Source of the DNA: Lachnospiraceae bacterium
Lineage (GTDB): Bacteria > Bacillota > Clostridia > Lachnospirales > Lachnospiraceae
Reading direction: 5' to 3'
NCBI GenBank assembly: GCA_017624235.1
Contig: JAGANL010000020.1
Coordinates: 1-57,833, forward strand
DNA: 57,833 nt
Shown here: positions 50,445 through 57,833 of the stretch, in pieces
Layout of the letters: every line of letters begins with the position of its first letter
Position numbering within the stretch: position 1 is the stretch's first letter
Notes under the pieces: model-generated
What the model was told of the DNA's origin: nothing
Database searches by the model: none
The model's input: the letters and a program-made list of their open reading frames with translations, nothing else
Made by a program: the position numbers and the translations under genes

Positions 50445-51164
50445 ATGAAAAAGAAACTAATGAAAACAATCCTGTTAACCCTGATCTGTTCTGTATTATG
50501 CGGAACCATGGCTTTTGCCCAGGAGAAGACCATGCCGGACGGAACGGTGTTTGATGCAGAATACTATGCACAGAGCAATCCGGATGTGGTGGCTGCTTTG
50601 GGCACGGATGAGAATCTGCTTTACCAGCATTATGTTGTATATGGGAAGAATGAGGGAAGAAAGGCCACCAATGGAGTAGGAGCTTCTGCTGTTGCACAGA
50701 CAACACAGTCCTTAACGGATGCGAACGGTGTTTATAATGTTCCGAGGGAACAGCAATCCTTCCCGGATAAAAATAAATACCGAGGATTCAATATCACCTA
50801 CAACGGAAAAACCTACACTTGGGGTATAGAAGCGCAGAGTGATTATGAAAAAGATTGTAGAAATGCAGATGCAGCAAAATTGGCGAATGGAACTTTACAG
50901 AGAATTCCGGTTGGAGCGATTATTGATACGGATATCATGTTCTACAGTCTGATGGGATATGAAGGGCAGTATGTCTGCTCCATTGGAGATAAGGACTACT
51001 GTGTGATTACCAGAGACAAGCTTGCAGAGGCTGTTGCAACATTGGGTGTACAGAAGGTAGTATCTGATATGGTAAGGGGTTATACCGATGATATAAATAA
51101 TGACTATCTGGAAAACTCAGGTAACTATCATAAGCCAATTGAAAGTGGAGTGTGTCCATGGTAA
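50445..51164 (+). CDS. Secreted protein with FDAEYYA/EGR module, tandem copy 1
   Basis: A signal peptide (about residues 1-25, ending AFAQ) is followed by the module DGTVFDAEYYAQSNPDVVAALGTD, LYQHYVVYGKNEGR. A domain of about 150 residues follows (ITYNGKTYTWGIEAQ, KLANGTLQRIPVGAIIDTDIMFYSL, SIGDKDYCVITRDKLAEAVATLGVQKVV). It is about 85% identical by eye to the next gene over the full length, so the two arose by recent tandem duplication. Two Cys residues in the mature domain could form a disulfide. Function unknown. Confidence 0.75.
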   Translation: MKKKLMKTILLTLICSVLCGTMAFAQEKTMPDGTVFDAEYYAQSNPDVVAALGTDENLLYQHYVVYGKNEGRKATNGVGASAVAQTTQSLTDANGVYNVPREQQSFPDKNKYRGFNITYNGKTYTWGIEAQSDYEKDCRNADAAKLANGTLQRIPVGAIIDTDIMFYSLMGYEGQYVCSIGDKDYCVITRDKLAEAVATLGVQKVVSDMVRGYTDDINNDYLENSGNYHKPIESGVCPW

Positions 51165-51227
51165 TAGCCTTTATACAATTGGGTAAGATGAGTTTATTTT
51201 CTGAGTGTTTAGATAAAGGAGAGAAAG

Positions 51228-51950
51228 ATGAAAAAGAAAGTAATGAAAACAATCCTGTTAACCTTGACCTGTTCTGCATTATGCGGAACCATAGTTTGTG
51301 CCCAGGAGAAGACTATGTCGGACGGAACGGTGTTTGATGCAGAGTACTATGCACAGAGCAATCCGGATGTAGTGGCTACGCTTGGTACGGATGAGAATCT
51401 TCTCTACCAGCATTATGTTTTATGCGGTAAAAATGAGGGAAGAAAGGCCACCAATGGAGCAGGAGCTTCGGCTGCTGCACAGACAACACAGTCCTTAACG
51501 GATGCGAACGGGGTCTATAATGTGCCAAGGGAGCAGCAGACTTATCCCGATAAGAATAAGTACAGAGGATTCAATGTTACTTACAATGGAAAGACATATG
51601 CGTGGGGAGCAGAGGCGCAGATGTATTACGAAAAGGATTGTGAAAGTGCAGAAGCAGCAAAGCTGGCAAACGGAACTTTGCAGAGAATTCCGGTTGGAGC
51701 AATTATTGATACGGATATTATGTTTTACAGTCTGAGGGGATATGAGGGACAGTATGTTTGCTCGATTGGGGATAAGGACTATTGTGTGATTACCAGAGAT
51801 AAGATTGCGGAAGCAGTTGCTACGCTGGGTGTACAGAAGGTAGTGTCGGATATGGTAAGGGGATATACCGATAATGAATGGGAGGATAGTTATCTGCGTA
51901 ATTCGGGAAATTATCGAAAGCCAATTGAAAGCGGAGTGTGTATATTATAA
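51228..51950 (+). CDS. Secreted protein with FDAEYYA/EGR module, tandem copy 2
   Basis: Paralogue of the gene at 50445, with the same signal peptide, module and C-terminal domain. Differences concentrate in the signal peptide (IVCAQ for MAFAQ), a few surface positions and the C-terminal end (GVCIL for GVCPW). The intergenic sequence after both genes (TAATAGCCTTTATACAATT) is also duplicated, so the duplicated unit includes gene plus spacer. GGAGAGAAAG lies before the ATG. Confidence 0.75.
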   Translation: MKKKVMKTILLTLTCSALCGTIVCAQEKTMSDGTVFDAEYYAQSNPDVVATLGTDENLLYQHYVLCGKNEGRKATNGAGASAAAQTTQSLTDANGVYNVPREQQTYPDKNKYRGFNVTYNGKTYAWGAEAQMYYEKDCESAEAAKLANGTLQRIPVGAIIDTDIMFYSLRGYEGQYVCSIGDKDYCVITRDKIAEAVATLGVQKVVSDMVRGYTDNEWEDSYLRNSGNYRKPIESGVCIL

Positions 51951-51982
51951 TAGCCTTTATACAATTTGGCAGAATGAGTTTA

Positions 51983-52121
51983 GGAAAAACCTACACTTGG
52001 GGTATAGAAGGTAGTATCGGATGTGGTAAGGGGTTATACCGATGATATAAAAAATAATTATCTGGAAAATTCGGGACAATACCATAAACCCATAGGGGAA
52101 GATATACATGAAGATTTCTAA
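51983..52121 (+). pseudogene. Decayed third copy of the tandem secreted protein gene
   Basis: GGAAAAACCTACACTTGGGG matches the middle of the gene at 50445. It jumps, through an internal deletion of about 220 bases, to sequence matching that gene's last 90 bases (VRGYTDDI.NNYLENSG.YHKPI in one frame). The deletion shifts the frame and no start codon remains. The match is closer to copy 1 than to copy 2. Confidence 0.8.
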
Positions 52122-52158
52122 CGGGTAGAGTAGTGTACAAATTGGAACGAAGCAATGT

Positions 52159-52207
52159 AAAAAGGAGCATACCACACGAAGCAGTAATTCGTGTGGTATG
52201 CTCTTTT
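52159..52207. terminator. Strong bidirectional terminator
   Basis: AAAAAGGAGCATACCACACG and its complement ending CTCTTTT form a perfect stem of about 20 bp (52159-52180 with 52188-52207). It closes the accessory cluster and also the convergent SH3 gene. Confidence 0.92.
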
Positions 52208-52251
52208 AGCATGAAAATATCAAAGGACTTTTACCTATTTGGGTTGAGTCA

Positions 52252-53115
52252 TTAATCATTCTCCACAGCCGAGTAACCGACGGATACATATGCTATAGTC
52301 TGATCAGGAAGCTGTACGGCATAAAAATATGGTGTATCCATTTTCGGTATATGCGGAAAAGAATCTCCTGCCTTCGCGGTAAGGAGGATGCTTTCGGATG
52401 AATGCGAGTTGGACTCGCTTCGGACATAGCAGCCCTTTCGGATTACAATTGTACCGGAACTGTTTGCAGACTGAATTTCAGTCTGACCTTCACCGGAAGG
52501 TGAAGAGGATACCTCTGGCTGTCCATCGTCAGTGGATGGGGTGGCAGCAGAATCGGCTTGTATAACGTCAGCATCCGTTTCCTGGCTGTCAGAACCATAT
52601 TCAAGATAACGAATAGCACAGTAACCGGTAATTCCCTGACAGCTTACGGCTGCCCATTCATCGTCTACAAGCTCTGTGATTTCTCCCGATGCTCCAAATT
52701 TGATTTTTGCAACAACCTTTCCCTCTGTAGATGGGATATCACGCACATTGAGACTTGGCTTTGATTTACAGGTAAAGGGAATTGGTGTAAAAGCTGATTC
52801 CGTATTTTCGCTGTCCTCCGTTTGCAGACCTGCGGTTTCCTCTGATGCCTCCTGGACATCGGTTTCTGAAGCATCTGAATCAGACAACAATGTCTCCTGC
52901 GAATCGGAAGAATCGGTTTCGGTCAATTCTGTCTCGGAAAGGTTTGCTTCGGAAGCGTCTGTCTCTGTAGAGATTTCAGTAGCAACTGTGGGCTGTGCAG
53001 CGGCGCTTTCTGCTGCATTCGGCGAGGAGACGGAAGTATGGTATAGCAGACAGCCTGCTGCAGCTATGCCATAAAAGATGCAGAGTGCATATAAAATAAT
53101 CTTACGCTGTTTCAT
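52252..53115 (-). CDS. Membrane-anchored protein with two SH3-like domains
   Basis: An N-terminal membrane segment (IILYALCIFYGIAAAGCLLY) is followed by a long Glu/Thr/Ser/Asp-rich stalk (about residues 30-110). A bacterial SH3 domain follows (about 112-175, SLNVRDIPSTEGKVVAKIKFG...WAAVSCQGITGYCAIRYLEYG). A second Ser/Gln-rich linker leads to a weaker SH3-like domain (about 222-287, CYVRSESNSHSSESILLTAKAGDSF). Such domains usually bind peptidoglycan. The start codon overlaps the end of the upstream kinase-like gene by 14 bases, with AAAAGGAGG as its site, so the two proteins are probably made together. Confidence 0.8.
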   Translation of the reverse strand: MKQRKIILYALCIFYGIAAAGCLLYHTSVSSPNAAESAAAQPTVATEISTETDASEANLSETELTETDSSDSQETLLSDSDASETDVQEASEETAGLQTEDSENTESAFTPIPFTCKSKPSLNVRDIPSTEGKVVAKIKFGASGEITELVDDEWAAVSCQGITGYCAIRYLEYGSDSQETDADVIQADSAATPSTDDGQPEVSSSPSGEGQTEIQSANSSGTIVIRKGCYVRSESNSHSSESILLTAKAGDSFPHIPKMDTPYFYAVQLPDQTIAYVSVGYSAVEND

Positions 53116-53992
53116 TTGTGTCCTCCTTTTCTAAAACGGAAAGCTCAGGAAGCTGTAAATAAACTGCAAAGCCTGTCTCAGGGGAGCTTTTGATCTGAAG
53201 GGAACCTTGTAAAGCATGGATAGCAGCCTCTGTCTGGAAAAGGCCTAAGCCTGTGCCGCTGATGCGATTGGAACCCTGATAGTTTCGCTTGGTCAGGCTG
53301 GGTATTTCGGCATCAGAAACTCCGTTGGTATTATTGCGGAAGACCATGAGTACGCTGGAATCCTGCTTGGAGAGTGTCAAAGTAAAGCGGGCCACATGGT
53401 GGGGATCGCATTTTACATATTTTACAGCGTTGTCCATTAAATTTCGTGTGACAAGAGTAAGCAGTGCTCCTCTGGTGGAGAAATCAATGCGTTTTTCCTC
53501 ACTTAAAATTTGAACCTGTGCAGGGGAAATTCCATATAACATGATAAATTCCTGCATCATGGCTTCGCAGAAAGCATTTAGATTCAGAGTAACGGGGGCT
53601 TCGTTCTGGCAGTCCGGTAAAATCAAAGAGGCTTCCGAAACAACGGTGTTGATTTCCGAAACAGCTTCCGATTCCTTCGCAGCTTCCGGTTCTATAGAAA
53701 TTTCTGCTTCAGGAGCAGCTTCCGGCTCCTCAACAGCCTTAGGCTCGGAAACAGTGTAGGCTTCAAGAGAGGGCTCAGTTTCAGTCTTTGAAGCAACCGG
53801 AGAGGCAGCAGACAAATCATCAGAAGTCTTTGTAGCCAGCATCAGAAATGGCATGGACAGTCCTAACAGCAGTATAAAGAGTAGACAGAGCAGCAATGCC
53901 CCTTTTGAAAGAGAAAACAAAGCTGCCAGAAAGCAGATGCTGTGGAAAAGTAAAAATTTTAGTTCGGTAGATGAAAAGGAATGTGTTTTCAA
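53102..53992 (-). CDS. Histidine-kinase-like ATPase lacking a phosphoacceptor domain
   Basis: Two adjacent membrane segments lie near the N-terminus (about residues 10-55). A repetitive Glu/Ala/Pro/Ser stretch follows (about 62-120, multiple SEPEA-like units). A C-terminal GHKL ATPase domain (about 150-290) has the N box RNLMDNAVKYV and the G2 box SGTGLGLFQTEAAIHAL. No H-box histidine of a DHp domain is seen, and the usual sensor is absent, so it cannot autophosphorylate in the standard way. No response regulator gene is adjacent. A TTG start has GGGAGG upstream. Confidence 0.72.
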   Translation of the reverse strand: MKTHSFSSTELKFLLFHSICFLAALFSLSKGALLLCLLFILLLGLSMPFLMLATKTSDDLSAASPVASKTETEPSLEAYTVSEPKAVEEPEAAPEAEISIEPEAAKESEAVSEINTVVSEASLILPDCQNEAPVTLNLNAFCEAMMQEFIMLYGISPAQVQILSEEKRIDFSTRGALLTLVTRNLMDNAVKYVKCDPHHVARFTLTLSKQDSSVLMVFRNNTNGVSDAEIPSLTKRNYQGSNRISGTGLGLFQTEAAIHALQGSLQIKSSPETGFAVYLQLPELSVLEKEDTNETA

Positions 53993-54105
53993 ATGGTTAT
54001 CCTCCCTTGTTTGCGAGAAGAAGCATGTTCTCGGATTGTAATGGTATTATCAGCCTTATTCTAACAGATTTGGAGGAAAAGTAAAATGTAACTTTGTGTA
54101 CGATA

Positions 54106-54114
54106 TGCTATAAT
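54106..54114 (+). promoter_or_regulatory. Extended -10 promoter for the MATE gene
   Basis: TG-C-TATAAT (54106-54114) is an extended -10 element about 80 bases before the start codon. The -35 (around TGTAAC) is poor, as is usual for this class. Confidence 0.45.
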
Positions 54115-54192
54115 TCATTTCAGAAACCATACCATTGAATGAGTGGATGGAATTTTTGAAGAAAGAAAAGTTTAAAATTGAGAAATTGAACT

Positions 54193-55524
54193 ATGGAAGT
54201 GAAACAGAATTGGACCATAGATTTTACCAAAGGAAGCATTGTGGCAGGTCTGGTCAGATTTTCCATTCCGCTGATGATCGGAAATCTGCTGCAGCAATTC
54301 TATAATATTGCAGATACCCTGATTGTCGGCAGATTTATTGGGAAGGAAGCGCTGGCGGCCGTGGGATCGGCCTATACCATTATGGTTTTTCTCACCTCGG
54401 TTATTCTTGGGCTGTGCATGGGAAGCAGTGCGTTTTTGTCCATTCAGCATGGAAGGGGTGACAGAGAGACATTTGCCTGTGGCAACTTTATGGCATTTGT
54501 GCTGATTGGTGGATTCGCGGTTGCATTAAATACGGCAGTGTATCTGGGGATGGATGCGATACTCACGCTTTTGCGGGTTCCGGCGGATGTCTATGAGCCG
54601 ATGCGTTCTTATGTGGTCATTATCTATGGCGGCATCATGGCGACATTTCTGTATAATTATTTTGCAAACAGCCTGCGTGCGGTCGGCAACTCGTTTGTAC
54701 CCCTGCTGTTTTTGGGTGTATCGGCACTGCTTAATATTTTTTTGGATATTTTGTTCGTGGCGGTCTTTTCCTTTGGAATCCGGGGAGCTGCGGCAGCGAC
54801 GATACTTTCCCAGTATGTATCAGGGATCGGAATCTGGATGTATGCCTGGAAAAAGGCACCGATGCTTCGGTTTGACAGGAAGCAGATGCGGTTTCGAAGC
54901 AGTATCCTGAAAAATATTCTGAGCCTTTCCGTGCTGACCTCCCTGCAGCAGTCTATTATGAACTTTGGTATTCTGATGGTGCAGGGGCTGGTAAACAGCT
55001 TTGGGGCGGCGGTTATGGCGGCTTTCGCTGCGGCGGTAAAGGTCGATACGTTTGCCTATTCTCCGGTACAGGATTTCGGAAATGCGTTTTCCACCTTTGC
55101 AGCGCAGAACCATGGAGCGCAAAAAGAAGAGCGAATCCGAAGCGGATGGAAAAAGGCTGTTCTTGCAGTGCTTGTGTTCTGTGTAATCATCAGCCTTGCG
55201 GTTACGGTATTTGCCGGGGAACTGATGTCCATTTTTACGGACGATGCTCAGATTATTCAGATTGGCATTTCCTATCTGCGGACGGAGGGAATTTTTTACT
55301 GCCTGATTGGCTTTCTCTTTTTATTCTATGGCTATTTCCGTGCAGTGGAGCAGCCGGTCGTATCTGTGATATTGACTGTTATTTCCCTTGGAACAAGGGT
55401 ATTTCTGGCATATCTGCTCTCGGGTATTGCGTTAATCGGATACGTCGGTATCTGGGTCAGTATTCCGATTGGCTGGGTGTTAGCAGACCTCGCCGGTTTG
55501 TATTTTCTGCGTAAGGTCAGGTAG
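54193..55524 (+). CDS. MATE-family efflux transporter
   Basis: An inner-membrane exporter of the MATE/NorM (DinF-branch) family with about 12 membrane segments in two halves. The N-terminal LQQFYNIADTLIVGRFIGKEALAAVG is the family signature, and its equivalent recurs in the second half (SLQQSIMNFGILMVQGLVNSFG). It has 443 aa, full length. It probably uses Na+ or H+ to expel cationic drugs or metabolites. The substrate is unknown. The ribosome binding site is weak. The 3' end overlaps the convergent antiporter gene by 8 bases. Confidence 0.9.
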   Translation: MEVKQNWTIDFTKGSIVAGLVRFSIPLMIGNLLQQFYNIADTLIVGRFIGKEALAAVGSAYTIMVFLTSVILGLCMGSSAFLSIQHGRGDRETFACGNFMAFVLIGGFAVALNTAVYLGMDAILTLLRVPADVYEPMRSYVVIIYGGIMATFLYNYFANSLRAVGNSFVPLLFLGVSALLNIFLDILFVAVFSFGIRGAAAATILSQYVSGIGIWMYAWKKAPMLRFDRKQMRFRSSILKNILSLSVLTSLQQSIMNFGILMVQGLVNSFGAAVMAAFAAAVKVDTFAYSPVQDFGNAFSTFAAQNHGAQKEERIRSGWKKAVLAVLVFCVIISLAVTVFAGELMSIFTDDAQIIQIGISYLRTEGIFYCLIGFLFLFYGYFRAVEQPVVSVILTVISLGTRVFLAYLLSGIALIGYVGIWVSIPIGWVLADLAGLYFLRKVR

Positions 55525-56698
55525 CTTTTTTCAACAGCTTGCGGTACAGGTTATCCATACAGATAGCTCCAAAGGGTGCCGTAATGAGGATGGACAGGAC
55601 GGCAACCGTTAAAACGATTTGACCGCAGGACAGTCCCATGGTAAGAGGGATAGCTCCTATGGCGGCCTGAACGGTCGCTTTGGGCACATAGGCCGTCATA
55701 CAAAACAGCCGTTCCTTCGGATTCAGGTCTGTTTTGATCAAGGAACATGCCACTCCGGCCATTCGGAATATTAATGCACCGATGACTAACAAAACAGCAT
55801 AGATTCCGGCAGACACGGCATAGCTTAAGTCTACGGTCGCACCGACGAGCACGAACAGGAATACTTCGGCTGCCACCCAGAGCTTATTGTATTTTGCGGA
55901 CAGCCTTTGTGCCAGTACGGGATATTTTTGCTTGATGATTATGCCGACACTCATGATTGCCAAAAGACCGGAGAGAGGTATGATGCCTTCCAGACGGTTT
56001 TCCAGCTCCAGAAGCAGGAAAGAGAAGCTGAGGATAATCAGGAGCTTAACGGAATCTCTCATATGAAGCCGTTGGAAGAATCTCACAAGCAGGATTCCTG
56101 TAATCGTGCCTGCTGCAATTCCGAGAAAGATGGAAACCGGTATTTGTAAAAAGCGGGCAGCGGAAAGCTTTCCGGTGGAAGCCAGTGAGGTAAAGGCGGT
56201 AAAAAGGACAATGACGAAAACATCGTCTACGGATGCTCCGGCAAGCAACAGCTGAGGTATGCTTTTGGCTGTGCCATAGCCTTCTTCGATGAAGCGGATC
56301 ATTCTTGGTACGATGACAGCAGGAGATACTGCTGCAATGACGCTGCCCATGATGGCTGCTTCCAGAGTGGATACACCAAGGAGCAGAGGAGCAAACAGAA
56401 TCGTCCCGGCAATCTCCATGCAGGCAGGGACGAAGCACATCAGTACCGCGGGGCGTCCGACCTTTTTTAAATCGGATAAGTCCAGAGACAATCCGGCTCT
56501 GGTGAGAATAATGACCAGTGCAATTTGTCTTAAATCCGCTGAAATGTTCAAAATGGATTCATCAATCAGGTTGAGGGCGTGAGGGCCAAGCGCCATGCCG
56601 ACCACAATCATTCCCAGCAGCCCCGGCAGCTTTATTTTGGAAAAAAGACCTGCTAAAAGCAGTCCGGACAATAAAATCAAGGCAATACTTGTTAACAT
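55517..56698 (-). CDS. Cation/proton antiporter (CPA2-like)
   Basis: A membrane protein of the Na+/H+ exchanger superfamily with about 12 segments. The N-terminal LLSGLLLAGLFSKIKLPGLLGMIVVGMALGPHALNLI is typical of the family. The middle has LLLAGASVDDVFVIVLFTAF with the paired Asp residues (about residue 153) expected for ion exchange, and MGSVIAAVSPAVIVPRM before it. Length is 393 aa, with no C-terminal TrkA-N regulatory domain. It follows an SH3 lipoprotein gene by 4 bases in the same direction. Ion specificity (Na+, K+ or Li+) cannot be told. Confidence 0.88.
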   Translation of the reverse strand: MLTSIALILLSGLLLAGLFSKIKLPGLLGMIVVGMALGPHALNLIDESILNISADLRQIALVIILTRAGLSLDLSDLKKVGRPAVLMCFVPACMEIAGTILFAPLLLGVSTLEAAIMGSVIAAVSPAVIVPRMIRFIEEGYGTAKSIPQLLLAGASVDDVFVIVLFTAFTSLASTGKLSAARFLQIPVSIFLGIAAGTITGILLVRFFQRLHMRDSVKLLIILSFSFLLLELENRLEGIIPLSGLLAIMSVGIIIKQKYPVLAQRLSAKYNKLWVAAEVFLFVLVGATVDLSYAVSAGIYAVLLVIGALIFRMAGVACSLIKTDLNPKERLFCMTAYVPKATVQAAIGAIPLTMGLSCGQIVLTVAVLSILITAPFGAICMDNLYRKLLKKAT

Positions 56699-56702
56699 CT
56701 CT

Positions 56703-57725
56703 TTATTCTACTTTCCCGAATACTCCGATACTCCAGCTTCCGCCGCCGGCATCCTCGACATATATTCTTCCGTCTTTCGTATTTAAACGTCCTGTATTAC
56801 CATAGGGATACGGACTATAGCCGCGCTCTTCCAGTATACTGACTATTTGAGACTCCGTATGATCAAAATCTTCACTATGTGTTCCCTTTTCTGTATACGG
56901 AGCGTGACAGACTATGCAATAAGCCCAAACATTCTTATCTCCTTCATCTATAATCTGCCATGGTGTGTAACCGATTGCTGAAAAAACAGCACACGCTTCT
57001 GTATAAGAAGACACCGTCGTATTCACATAGGAATATCCACTTTTCAATACAATTTTATAACCACTGGAAGCTGTCTGTGTGGTATCTGTTACAGGAGTAT
57101 CTGCCTTTACTTCTGCTTTATCCGTACCTAAATAGCTGTTGCTCACATAAGCCGCGTTTCCGTTATACTCAATGCGGTACCAACCTGTTTCTGCACACTG
57201 ACCTGTTACCTTAACCTCGTCGTTAGCAGATAAGCTGCCGAGCTTCTCGCCGTCTGTGTCAGGAATACTTCTGATATTTACAGTCTGCTGTGCGTACATG
57301 GTAGCATCCATGTCGGTATAAGTGTAAGTATGTATGCTTCCTGCTGCTGTTCTGGTATCGGTTTCATTGCAGAAATTACACTGAGCTGTTTCGGTTCCGT
57401 CTGTTGTATCAGTGGCGTCGTTGTTGGAAATGTAGTTTTCGAAGCTGTGACCTGTAGCTGCAATCGTTTCTGTGTAGCTGTCACCGCATTCACAGGTAAA
57501 GGTTTTTAAGCCGTCAGAGGTGCAGGCAGCTTCTGTCGTGATAGCCTCTGTATAGATGTGTTCATGAGGTGCCTCTGTTGGTTTTGGGGTTACTGCAACT
57601 TCTGCTGTGGCTTCCTGGACTGTTGGTGCTTCTGTATTTTCCGGTGCATTGTCAGAATCTGCACCGCAACCAAAAAGCATTACGGTGAAAGCAAGGACTG
57701 CCATCAGGGCTGATTTTTTCTTCAT
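56703..57725 (-). CDS. Lipoprotein with Cys-pair repeats and an SH3 domain
   Basis: A lipoprotein signal peptide ends in LFGC (Cys at about residue 20). A Thr/Glu-rich linker is followed by two CxC/CxxC-type repeats (FTCECGDSYTETIAATGHSF and AQCNFCNETDTRTAAG). A bacterial SH3 domain (about residues 145-205, VNIRSIPDTDGEKLGSLSANDEVKV...GWYRIEYNGNAAYVSNSYLG) comes next. A C-terminal domain of about 110 residues (GYTPWQIIDEGDKNVWAYCIVCH onward) is unrecognised. The start at 57725 follows AAAAGAGGTAAGG; longer upstream reading is not supported. It lies 4 bases before the antiporter gene in the same operon. Confidence 0.8.
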   Translation of the reverse strand: MKKKSALMAVLAFTVMLFGCGADSDNAPENTEAPTVQEATAEVAVTPKPTEAPHEHIYTEAITTEAACTSDGLKTFTCECGDSYTETIAATGHSFENYISNNDATDTTDGTETAQCNFCNETDTRTAAGSIHTYTYTDMDATMYAQQTVNIRSIPDTDGEKLGSLSANDEVKVTGQCAETGWYRIEYNGNAAYVSNSYLGTDKAEVKADTPVTDTTQTASSGYKIVLKSGYSYVNTTVSSYTEACAVFSAIGYTPWQIIDEGDKNVWAYCIVCHAPYTEKGTHSEDFDHTESQIVSILEERGYSPYPYGNTGRLNTKDGRIYVEDAGGGSWSIGVFGKVE

Positions 57726-57753
57726 GTTTACCTTACCTCTTTTCCTGTAAAAT

Positions 57754-57791
57754 AAAAAAACCATAATCACTGGGAAACCCAGCAATTACGG
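57754..57791 (-). terminator. Terminator after the partial tRNA gene
   Basis: On the minus strand CCGTAATTGCTGGG pairs with CCCAGTGATTATGG (a few G-T pairs), followed by seven T (57760-57754). Confidence 0.8.
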
Positions 57792-57798
57792 CAAGCAA

Positions 57799-57833
57799 TG
57801 CCCAGAACCGGAATCGAACCAGTGACACGAGGA
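57799..57833 (-). tRNA. Partial tRNA gene, 3' half, cut by the window edge
   Basis: On the minus strand the T arm ACTGG-TTCGATT-CCGGT is followed by the acceptor strand TCTGGGC and discriminator A. CCA is not encoded. The anticodon lies outside the window, so the amino acid cannot be read. Confidence 0.85.

Noticed and set aside
1-57833. CRISPR array
   Set aside because: No regularly spaced direct repeats and no cas-like genes were seen. The repeats present are inverted repeats or gene duplications.

Overview
The window reads as chromosome of a spore-forming Firmicute of class Clostridia, most likely a gut Lachnospiraceae. The reasons are the yabP-yabQ-divIC-spoIIE-tilS-hpt-ftsH order, strong GGAGG-type ribosome binding sites, sigma-A promoters of Bacillus/Clostridium type, a fused homocysteine methyltransferase/methylenetetrahydrofolate reductase, and proteins typical of that family (the AAA-like/PD-(D/E)XK protein, the two-gene SUF pair, CAP and SH3 secreted proteins). 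This placement is inference from content only.

Layout. 1-138 is the 3' end of a group II intron that sits in the leader of a complete branched-chain amino-acid ABC transporter operon (livJ-H-M-G-F, 178-5029). 5083-11842 is the sporulation/division/housekeeping block: yabP, yabQ, divIC, an unusually short spoIIE-like phosphatase with a Spo0A-type promoter, then tilS, hpt and ftsH. A 292-bp palindromic element (7661-7952) lies between spoIIE and tilS. 12172-22886 is mainly carbohydrate use: a GH13 neopullulanase-like enzyme, tRNA-Tyr and tRNA-Leu, a GH42 beta-galactosidase, hflK/hflC, and a trehalose unit (GntR repressor, PTS IIBC, phosphotrehalase) with two matching operators in the promoter region. 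23011-30896 holds a histidine phosphatase, a small DUF4258/YgiT toxin-antitoxin-like pair, and a long overlapping operon (NYN-LOTUS protein, HTH protein, RecQ, SEC-C methionine aminopeptidase, MetH/MetF-like fusion). 31012-37754 has a CAP-domain secreted protein, an EamA transporter, a SUF pair, a barrel-like enzyme and an AAA-like/nuclease protein. A second palindromic element (37761-38044), inverted relative to the first, precedes two tRNA-Gly genes.

The accessory core is 38.5-52.2 kb, more AT-rich than its surroundings. It starts with a four-gene operon (38703-45322) that looks like an undescribed defence or stress system: HD-RyR, TIR with a duplicated C-terminal module, PD-(D/E)XK nuclease, and membrane/TrkA-N-like/RyR. 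Its promoter is a perfect sigma-A consensus bracketed by two 19-bp operator-like sites. The same type of site occurs twice, at nearly the same spacing, upstream of a small XRE repressor gene 11 kb away (49315-49557), which suggests that this XRE protein controls the operon. Interleaved is a cluster of secreted proteins that share an N-terminal module (FDxEYYAxxNPDV...LYxHY...GxxEGR), a lipoprotein, and an ECF sigma factor fused to a membrane and extracytoplasmic domain. The sigma gene and the lipoprotein gene share an ECF-type promoter (AAAACC-N16-GTACTTAR), consistent with autoregulation.

The right end (52252-57833) returns to an ordinary region: an envelope histidine-kinase-like/SH3 pair, a MATE exporter, a cation/proton antiporter with an SH3 lipoprotein, and part of a tRNA gene on the minus strand. 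All calls come from reading the sequence and from family knowledge. No database search was run.
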